Below, piece after piece: positions 32,242 to 38,042 of a stretch of DNA of 38,042 bases. The translations under genes and the position numbers were made by a program. Positions within the stretch are counted from its first letter, which is position 1; every line of letters starts with the position of its first letter. The notes below the pieces were generated by a model that was given only the letters and a program-made list of their open reading frames with translations, was not told the DNA's origin and made no database searches. The DNA comes from Bacteroidota bacterium (GTDB taxonomy: Bacteria; Bacteroidota; Bacteroidia; Flavobacteriales; Flavobacteriaceae), in the NCBI GenBank assembly GCA_027621175.1, contig JAQCCM010000015.1, forward strand, positions 1-38,042, written 5' to 3'.

Positions 32242-35200
32242 CTATTCTTTCAAAACAGAAACGATTATTTTATTAATGGTATTCTTTCTTTGAAAAACAG
32301 CGGCACTAAGGGGTGCATCCAATTGGTTTGACAAAAATGTCTGTGATTCACCAGATTGAAAGAGTACTTCAGTACGGGCTGTTTTTGATTTTTTATATAT
32401 GATTGGCACTTGACAATAGGTAAATGCCAAGGTGTCTTTTTCTAATGCAATCGTATGCTGCTCGCCATTTACGTTTACATAGTGGAACGTTTGCGGTGCA
32501 TTTAAAAATTCAGAGCCGCGAAGTATGGTTGGGTCAAATTTGAGGACCCCATTTGATACGCGAACACCTAGTTCTCCAAAGCGACTGATAATATCTTCTT
32601 TTACCTGCCCTGTCATTCCAGGTTGTTGCGCGCCTTTTCCGCCTGGAGTATGCGAATACGGATCTGTAGGGAAAGCACCGTATAATGCTGGGGATTTATG
32701 CGCACCAATACCTGCATTGATTTCAAAGTAATGGTCAAATAATTTTCCAATTAATGCGGGGTCTTCATTGGCATGAATCGCATCACGGGTAATCTCATAC
32801 ACTGCCAAAAGCAATTTAGATACCATATGCCAATAAATAGAACCTAAACCTTCATAGCCAAAGAAAGTGCCTGAACGTCCTGTAAAAGACTTATGGTCGA
32901 AAATGTCTTCGAAAACTTGCTCAACGAAAGCGGTTTCTTTGGCTACCATTGCTTGATATTGCTCGGGCAATGCCTTCAGTGCAGCTTGCACGCTATCCAC
33001 ATTGTTAAAGTTTCCATTAAAGTGATAATCACCACGCAAATCCTTGGAGAGTACTTGTTTGTTGTTGTCACGAACCAATTTTGTTAGCAACACTGACGCC
33101 TCGACTTTTTCTTTAGGGATCGTGTTTTTATTGACAAATCGGGGGAGTTCTTTGTTTGGATACAATATATAACTGTACTGATCAGGTCTGAACAATGCGC
33201 TTGCCTTTAGTCCATTAAGCACATCGAGACTTTCTTTGGCTGATAAATAACCTGAACTAAGCACAGCAACTTGCCCCTCAAGCATTTCAGGAAGGTGCGA
33301 AATACGCACTTGTTCTTTTCCGTTTAAAGTCATGAGGTTGTACGCATGATACAGGTTGTCATGGCGTTTATTTGCTTCAACAGAATGCTCTAAAAATGCA
33401 TTCGCTACATCCAAAAAGGATATAATATCTTCTTTACTAAGGCTGTTTTTATCTCCAGAAAAACGGTTATCATAAATGGTGTTACGGTATAAGCTTCCTG
33501 CTTCACCTAGCACATCCATAAGACTTTTTCTATCCACATCTGAAATGCTTCCGTTCAACAACGGTTTGTGTTCTTGTAGTCCCGCTGTAACTTGATTAAA
33601 AAACAGATGCAGCTCTTTAGAAATATGAAAATCTGTGCTATCTGAATTTGTTAAAACAGTTTCAAAAAAGCGTAAAAAACGACGCAAGTAATACAAGGTA
33701 ACCATAGACACCCCATTTCCAACAAGAGCATTATTCGCATCATTCCATTCTGGGCGCTGGGTGTTCATCCAAATACCACCCTCAGGGATAAAGTTTGACA
33801 TTTTTGCCAAAACTGTTGCTAGTATTTTCTCAACGAAATTAACCTTGTAAATAAAAACAGTATTGTCACGGAGCAGTGCTCCATCTACACCTATTTCTTC
33901 TCTTTTGAAGTGAATATTTTCTTCTCGCTCAAAGTCAAAATCGATGGTGTTTTTAGCATCTTTTAAAATGTCCTGATAACTCTTTATGCGGTAAGGCACA
34001 TTGGCATATACAAACAAATCTTGTTTGAAATATGACTCCAGCTTATTGGGATAATAATCCTCAATAAACTCTAAGAATTTTAAGAGATAGATAATTTGAT
34101 GATCTCCCCAATAACCAATGTATGACCAAGGGTTGTCGGGCTCGATGGTTTCCCAATCAAATCCGCCTTTGGTAACACGATACGGATTGTATCCATCGAA
34201 AGTGGTGGCATTCAAAAATTTATGAATCATGCCCTCAATAAACTCTGGATACGAATGTGCCAAGGCTTCCCAGTTTTGGAAAATATCTCGCCAGTTTCCT
34301 TCGTAATCTAAAATTTTATCCCCGTTTTCAGTTCGGGTATTTATCGAAAATTTATTCCAAGGACGACTCGGATCGCCATGACGCCGGCTAAACTTCAAGG
34401 GTAAATACTCATAGCACAACCTTTTAAAGTTTTTATTGTCATCTGCTTCAGCAATTTCTTTGAGGTGATTAACGTCAAACAACTCAGGAAGTGATTCCAA
34501 AATAGGTTCTTTTAATCTAAACACTTTGCGATTGGCATTGGCAATATAAGCTGTAAAATCCGCCTTTTCTATTTGGTAATTGTTGTCAAAAATACCACCT
34601 CGCATGATGTTAAACATGGTGTTGGCAAAATGACGAATATTACGCAATCGGTCGTTGGTCATTTGTATTCCATCTGCAGCTCCTACCAATTGTATCAAAT
34701 GAGCAGAGCCACGGGCAATATCTTCCAATACTTCTGCTTCCAAATGGGTGTTTTGGAGCAATTCATCTTTAATTGAAACAACATCTGAAATGGTCTTATT
34801 CACATCTGCTACGAGCATCCATTTTTTTGATTCGCCTCCAGACAGCGCAATGGTATCGGTAACAAAATAAGCCCCTTTTTCAGCTTTAACGTTTACTTCT
34901 TGTGTTGGGTCTTGTCCGCTACGGAAGGTATCCAATTGTAGCGATGAAATAAGTTTTGTGGAATTTTCGAGTCCAATAGACCAAACCACATTTGCTTTTA
35001 AAGATTCGCTGGGTTCGGCTTTATCTACAATGATGGCACTCAAAGAGTAAATCCCAAGTCCTGTATCTTCCTCCAACTCACATTTCTTGTAAGCATCTAC
35101 AAGGTTACTACTGGCGTTTTGCAAGGATGGATCAACGCCATTTGGCAAAATATTTTGAATGCCGTCTAACAGCTTTAACGAAATATTCTCGGCGCTGTTA

Positions 35201-35733
35201 TTGGTAACATTAGACTTACGAACAAACCCATACTTATCGCTAGAATTCCACTCGTAGGTGAAAGTAACTTCTAGGTCGTGATTGATTTCTTCAAAAATTA
35301 TTTTGTTGCCGTAGGTGTTTTTATACAGATTACGTGAAATGGTATATATGCCATTGTGCTGCTCTGAAAAAGGTTCCCACAAGAAATTTTTACCAGACTT
35401 GGCAATGATAAAGATGGTTTTACTTCCTGTAGTTTGCGCAGACTCGGTAATTTTATCGTCTGTGTAGTATGGAAAGAGCGCATAATTGCTGTTCTGCCGT
35501 CCAGCAGATAAACTTCCTTTGCTAGAAATAAACATCCAATGATTGGAATTACTAACAATACTCATAAAAAACGGACGCATGCCGTCTGCGTTTGAAATCT
35601 TATAAAACGTTTCACCGTTTTTTGTCACTTCAGCACCTTTAACTTCTTTGTCTTGAAATTGCGCAGGATGCTGACCTAAAAACATGGATTTTTCAGCTGT
35701 CATTGTTGGTTTTGTAAGCGTTGTATTCGTCAC
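32242..35733 (-). CDS. GH94-like beta-1,3-glucan phosphorylase (GH149/GH161 type)
   Basis: 1163-residue (alpha/alpha)6-type phosphorylase, no signal peptide, hence cytoplasmic. The motif RPEWNDANNALVGNG (Asp665 in EWND) corresponds to the catalytic acid in DWND of GH94 cellobiose/laminaribiose phosphorylases; RKSNVTN in the N-terminal beta domain and LYGAFPTDPYSHTPG near the C-terminus are also present. Length and motif layout fit GH149 or GH161, families known to phosphorolyse beta-1,3-glucan to glucose-1-phosphate; the sequence alone does not separate the two. The PUL context supports laminari-oligosaccharides as substrate. The first codon used here is GTG; the first in-frame ATG is codon 11 (35703). 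Confidence 0.85.
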   Translation of the reverse strand: MTNTTLTKPTMTAEKSMFLGQHPAQFQDKEVKGAEVTKNGETFYKISNADGMRPFFMSIVSNSNHWMFISSKGSLSAGRQNSNYALFPYYTDDKITESAQTTGSKTIFIIAKSGKNFLWEPFSEQHNGIYTISRNLYKNTYGNKIIFEEINHDLEVTFTYEWNSSDKYGFVRKSNVTNNSAENISLKLLDGIQNILPNGVDPSLQNASSNLVDAYKKCELEEDTGLGIYSLSAIIVDKAEPSESLKANVVWSIGLENSTKLISSLQLDTFRSGQDPTQEVNVKAEKGAYFVTDTIALSGGESKKWMLVADVNKTISDVVSIKDELLQNTHLEAEVLEDIARGSAHLIQLVGAADGIQMTNDRLRNIRHFANTMFNIMRGGIFDNNYQIEKADFTAYIANANRKVFRLKEPILESLPELFDVNHLKEIAEADDNKNFKRLCYEYLPLKFSRRHGDPSRPWNKFSINTRTENGDKILDYEGNWRDIFQNWEALAHSYPEFIEGMIHKFLNATTFDGYNPYRVTKGGFDWETIEPDNPWSYIGYWGDHQIIYLLKFLEFIEDYYPNKLESYFKQDLFVYANVPYRIKSYQDILKDAKNTIDFDFEREENIHFKREEIGVDGALLRDNTVFIYKVNFVEKILATVLAKMSNFIPEGGIWMNTQRPEWNDANNALVGNGVSMVTLYYLRRFLRFFETVLTNSDSTDFHISKELHLFFNQVTAGLQEHKPLLNGSISDVDRKSLMDVLGEAGSLYRNTIYDNRFSGDKNSLSKEDIISFLDVANAFLEHSVEANKRHDNLYHAYNLMTLNGKEQVRISHLPEMLEGQVAVLSSGYLSAKESLDVLNGLKASALFRPDQYSYILYPNKELPRFVNKNTIPKEKVEASVLLTKLVRDNNKQVLSKDLRGDYHFNGNFNNVDSVQAALKALPEQYQAMVAKETAFVEQVFEDIFDHKSFTGRSGTFFGYEGLGSIYWHMVSKLLLAVYEITRDAIHANEDPALIGKLFDHYFEINAGIGAHKSPALYGAFPTDPYSHTPGGKGAQQPGMTGQVKEDIISRFGELGVRVSNGVLKFDPTILRGSEFLNAPQTFHYVNVNGEQHTIALEKDTLAFTYCQVPIIYKKSKTARTEVLFQSGESQTFLSNQLDAPLSAAVFQRKNTINKIIVSVLKE

Positions 35734-35805
35734 GTTATTTTTTATAGTGGTAAGGTTAATTTTAGTTCTATTTGATTAAAATATAAGCTCATATAAATCC
35801 TTACC

Positions 35806-36666
35806 TTATTGATAAATTCTTATGTAATCCACTTCCATAGTAGCTGTGGTGAAATTCGGGGGAATTGTACCGCCAAGATCTCCTCCCATGGCAATATTAA
35901 ATAATACATAATGTGGGAAACGATAAGGCATGCTGTTATCGATAACTCGAGAAAAAAACACCTCGTCGTTAAAGAGAATTTTAATTTCATCTTTTGTCCA
36001 AACTAGAGAATACAGGTTGAATGTTGTTGCTGTGTTTTGAACGCGTTTGGTTCCGCCAATGTTTTGATATTGCGAGGTTTGAATATTACCCCAATGCAAG
36101 TGTCCAATAAGATTGTCTTTGTCCCAGCCGTTTTGCTCCATGATGTCAATTTCACCACATTTGGGCCAGCCCACACTACCGTAAGTACTACCGTGATAGT
36201 TTCCGCGCTCATTAATGTTCGCGCCTAATGTCCAAAAAGCAGGCCAAGTGCCTTGTTCGGAAGGCAGTTTAGCCCTAATGTCAATACGACCATACTGAAA
36301 TGCATATTTGGTATTTAAACGGGCAGATGTATAACTATTCGTGTTTCCTTCGAAATTGTATTGTTCTTTTTTGGCAACAATTTTAAGCGTTCCATCGCTT
36401 ACATAGGAGTTGTCTTTGCGATTTGTATAATGTTGTACCTCGCCGTTTGCCCAACTATTTCCAATGATTGGAATAATTTGGTGATGCCACTTGTCACTAT
36501 CTACAGCTCCATCATAGTCAAACTCATCTTGCCATTTCAATGTCATACCGTACTTGGTAACCGTTGTTGGTTCTTCTGGAACAACAGGTTCAACCGTAGG
36601 CGCGTCATCTTTTCCACAACCAACCAAAAACAACAACAGAAGCAATTTAAGCTTATATAAACCCAT
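35806..36666 (-). CDS. GH16 endo-beta-1,3-glucanase (laminarinase) lipoprotein
   Basis: 286 residues; lipobox LFLVGC (Cys17), then a proline/glutamate-rich linker (TVEPVVPEEPTTVTK), then one GH16 jelly-roll domain (about 44-286) starting LKWQDEFDYDGAVDSDKW. The active site is GEIDIMEQ (nucleophile Glu172, Asp174, acid/base Glu177), the form of GH16_3 laminarinases. Surface or periplasmic, cutting beta-1,3-glucan. It lies downstream of the probable glycan-binding protein (277-base gap with palindrome) and upstream of the phosphorylase (72 bases). Confidence 0.92.
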   Translation of the reverse strand: MGLYKLKLLLLLFLVGCGKDDAPTVEPVVPEEPTTVTKYGMTLKWQDEFDYDGAVDSDKWHHQIIPIIGNSWANGEVQHYTNRKDNSYVSDGTLKIVAKKEQYNFEGNTNSYTSARLNTKYAFQYGRIDIRAKLPSEQGTWPAFWTLGANINERGNYHGSTYGSVGWPKCGEIDIMEQNGWDKDNLIGHLHWGNIQTSQYQNIGGTKRVQNTATTFNLYSLVWTKDEIKILFNDEVFFSRVIDNSMPYRFPHYVLFNIAMGGDLGGTIPPNFTTATMEVDYIRIYQ

Positions 36667-36762
36667 GTTTTTCTTATTAATATGTATGCAGTTATGCGGT
36701 TTAATTTTGCTCTTTGTTTCGTTATAAAATTGTTGTTTTTCCGTTGTATATTTTGATAAAAA

Positions 36763-36889
36763 ATGATGTCAGTTCGAATGAATTTTACAAATGAAAAGCG
36801 TAAAATTTGTATCGAGATTTTGCATTTTGTATTTGCATTAGTTCTCGATACGATTTTTCGCTCCTCAAAATCACTCGAACTGACGACAT
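36763..36889. repeat. imperfect palindrome (REP-like element)
   Basis: Left arm from 36768 (GTCAGTTCGAATGA...), right arm to 36884 (...TCACTCGAACTGAC). An inner pair GTATCGAGA (36809-36817) with TCTCGATAC (36843-36851) encloses a central 25-base A/T-rich loop. The element occupies much of the 277-base gap between the binding-protein gene and GH16, both transcribed leftward, so RNA from this gap would fold into a long hairpin. The arm sequence resembles a repeat that I recall from intergenic regions of flavobacterial genomes. Apart from it nothing gene-like is seen in 36667-36943. Confidence 0.65.
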
Positions 36890-36943
36890 ATGTATAAATC
36901 TTAATTCAACACGCAAAATAGGCGTTCATCAACAAAAAAACAA

Positions 36944-38042
36944 TTACTTTTTATAGAAATAAACGTTATCTAAGTATAATGCAGTAACATTACTTCCATC
37001 ATTTTCATAGATAAGCTGTCCAATTTTTGATTTTGGCGATAATGACAATGGAATATCTATACTGCTCCATGCATCTCCAGTAAGATCCGCACTTGTCAAT
37101 GTAAATACTTGTGTAGTATCATCTCCATTACCGTCTGCCCCATCAGCACCAAAATCCTTGATGGTTACTTTCAATTTTGCGTCACTAGGGAGTGATCCTG
37201 GAATAAACACATCAAAATGAAAATGTGTCATTTGAGAACCATTAACCGTTGGGCTTCCAAATTGATGCCCCACAAAGTTGAAGTTTTCGTAACTAAGAAT
37301 GTTATCTCCATTTACATCAAAATCAGCAGACGTGGTAGTCTGATAAGGCTCCCAATACCCGTTGTAAAAATCTACAGGTACATTTTCATATGCATCGCTA
37401 AAAATAGAAATAACATCTGCTGCTGCATGTGTTGGCGCATCTGGCAAATCAAATATTCCTACAGAATTAATAGTCGTCGAACCAACAGCGTCAACGCCAT
37501 TAAGTGATGCGGTTATGGTTGCTGTTCCAGCACCAACTACTGTAATTTCTCCTAGTTCGTTTACCTGAGCAACAAATGGATTCGATGTTTTAAAATCCAA
37601 ATACCCTGGCGCAATAGCAATCTTAACAACTGAACCATCACCTAAAGTAACCGTTTGTGTAATTCCAGTGATTTTAATGACAGAATCTGTGTAAGATGTC
37701 TGTGTGTTATTTTCACCTCCAAATATAGAGGTCAAAGGTTGGGCAACAATTCCTAATCTCTCAAATCGGATTTCATCCATCCAAAGCGTATATCCAAGTC
37801 CGCTTGTATTGGCTGTTCCTGCAGAAAAGGCAAATACACCCTTTTCTTGTACCAATTTTGAAGCGTCAGGAATTGGAATGGTGTATTTTCTCCAGTCTGT
37901 GGAAAGGGTAACATTATTTAATCCAACGGCATGCTTATCGCCTTCAAAGTCAGTTCCAAAGCCAAATAAACCAATCTCAGCCGTTACCGATCCTTTTGCC
38001 CAAAAAGTGAGGGCATCGTATTTGGTTAAATTTCTTCCTTTC
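36944..38042 (-). CDS. probable surface glycan-binding protein, cut by the window edge
   Basis: Minus-strand reading frame open from the right edge to a stop at 36944, so the N-terminus, including any lipoprotein signal, is missing. About 366 codons are seen. Content: a carbohydrate-binding-like beta domain (TFWAKGSVTAEIGLFGFGTD; TLSTDWRKYTIPIP), a BIG2-like Ig domain (LGEITVVGAGTATITASLNG) and a C-terminal jelly-roll-like domain with GNGDDTTQVFTL and LDNVYFYKK. This arrangement is like SusE/F-position glycan-binding lipoproteins in laminarin PULs; binding is inferred, not shown. An internal ATG at 37855 is only an internal Met. Confidence 0.75.
   Translation of the reverse strand, partial: KGRNLTKYDALTFWAKGSVTAEIGLFGFGTDFEGDKHAVGLNNVTLSTDWRKYTIPIPDASKLVQEKGVFAFSAGTANTSGLGYTLWMDEIRFERLGIVAQPLTSIFGGENNTQTSYTDSVIKITGITQTVTLGDGSVVKIAIAPGYLDFKTSNPFVAQVNELGEITVVGAGTATITASLNGVDAVGSTTINSVGIFDLPDAPTHAAADVISIFSDAYENVPVDFYNGYWEPYQTTTSADFDVNGDNILSYENFNFVGHQFGSPTVNGSQMTHFHFDVFIPGSLPSDAKLKVTIKDFGADGADGNGDDTTQVFTLTSADLTGDAWSSIDIPLSLSPKSKIGQLIYENDGSNVTALYLDNVYFYKK

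Noticed and set aside
32242-35733. Phosphorylase as an ordinary GH94 cellobiose phosphorylase
   Set aside because: The protein is several hundred residues longer than GH94 cellobiose phosphorylases and lies among laminarin enzymes; GH149 or GH161 is a better fit, though only a family search can decide.
37217-37507. 96-codon plus-strand ORF antisense to the glycan-binding protein
   Set aside because: Composition is basic and isoleucine-rich with no recognisable domain, as expected for the complement of a coding gene.
1-38042. CRISPR arrays, insertion sequences, prophage or integration sites
   Set aside because: No regularly spaced direct repeats, transposase or integrase reading frames were found; the one palindrome is not a mobile element by itself.

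Overview
The window looks like a chromosomal segment of a marine Flavobacteriaceae bacterium (Bacteroidota). The signs are low G+C, starts without a Shine-Dalgarno sequence but with A-rich or very short leaders, TAnnTTTG-type -7 promoter boxes directly upstream of several genes, flavobacterial housekeeping neighbours (prs-rplY-pth-ribF-serS; DUF4286-rsmA-mgtE) and a laminarin-type polysaccharide utilisation locus (PUL). The genus cannot be fixed from this sequence alone; the PUL resembles those described in laminarin-degrading Formosa-like flavobacteria (from memory, not searched).

Layout. (1) 10-144: tRNA-Leu(CAA) on the minus strand with its own terminator and promoter. (2) 235-8588, plus strand: housekeeping genes prs, rplY/ctc, terminator, pth, ribF, serS, a DUF4286 gene, rsmA, mgtE, a 2-hydroxyacid dehydrogenase and an arsenate-reductase-like low-molecular-weight phosphatase, many overlapping or nearly touching. 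(3) 8573-21823, mixed strands: an OlsF-like bifunctional acyltransferase, aspartate kinase with a GNAT gene, mfd, an ACT-domain protein, a YraN-family protein, metG (short form), a small membrane protein, an HDAC-superfamily deacetylase, an ssb paralogue broken by one in-frame TAG, a two-CBS protein, an SDR-type NAD-binding protein and a small lipoprotein. (4) 21894-23671, minus strand: two lipoprotein genes, one with a zinc-metallopeptidase motif HEFGH. (5) 23672-24099: a 428-bp gap without intact genes that holds a decayed GH17 3' end and another possible gene remnant. (6) 24100 to the right edge, all minus strand: the PUL.

In transcription order from the right edge the PUL holds a probable surface glycan-binding protein (cut by the window end), GH16 laminarinase, a large GH94-like phosphorylase (GH149 or GH161 type), lipoprotein GH17, lipoprotein GH30, an MFS (GPH) transporter fused to a GH17 domain, a second GH17 without signal peptide, and lipoprotein GH3. 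A susC/susD pair would be expected beyond the right edge. The proposed flow is: the lipoprotein GH16 and GH17 enzymes cut the beta-1,3 backbone outside or in the periplasm, GH30 removes beta-1,6 glucose branches, GH3 releases glucose, and the MFS part takes oligosaccharides across the inner membrane. There a tethered GH17, a free GH17 and a phosphorylase continue the work in the cytoplasm, the phosphorylase saving energy as glucose-1-phosphate.

The most notable signals are the transporter-glycosidase fusion together with cytoplasmic phosphorolysis, an EF-hand pair inserted within the C-terminal domain of the GH3 enzyme, the GH17 vestige next to the GH3 gene, the single-nonsense ssb gene, and a 120-bp imperfect palindrome inside the PUL.
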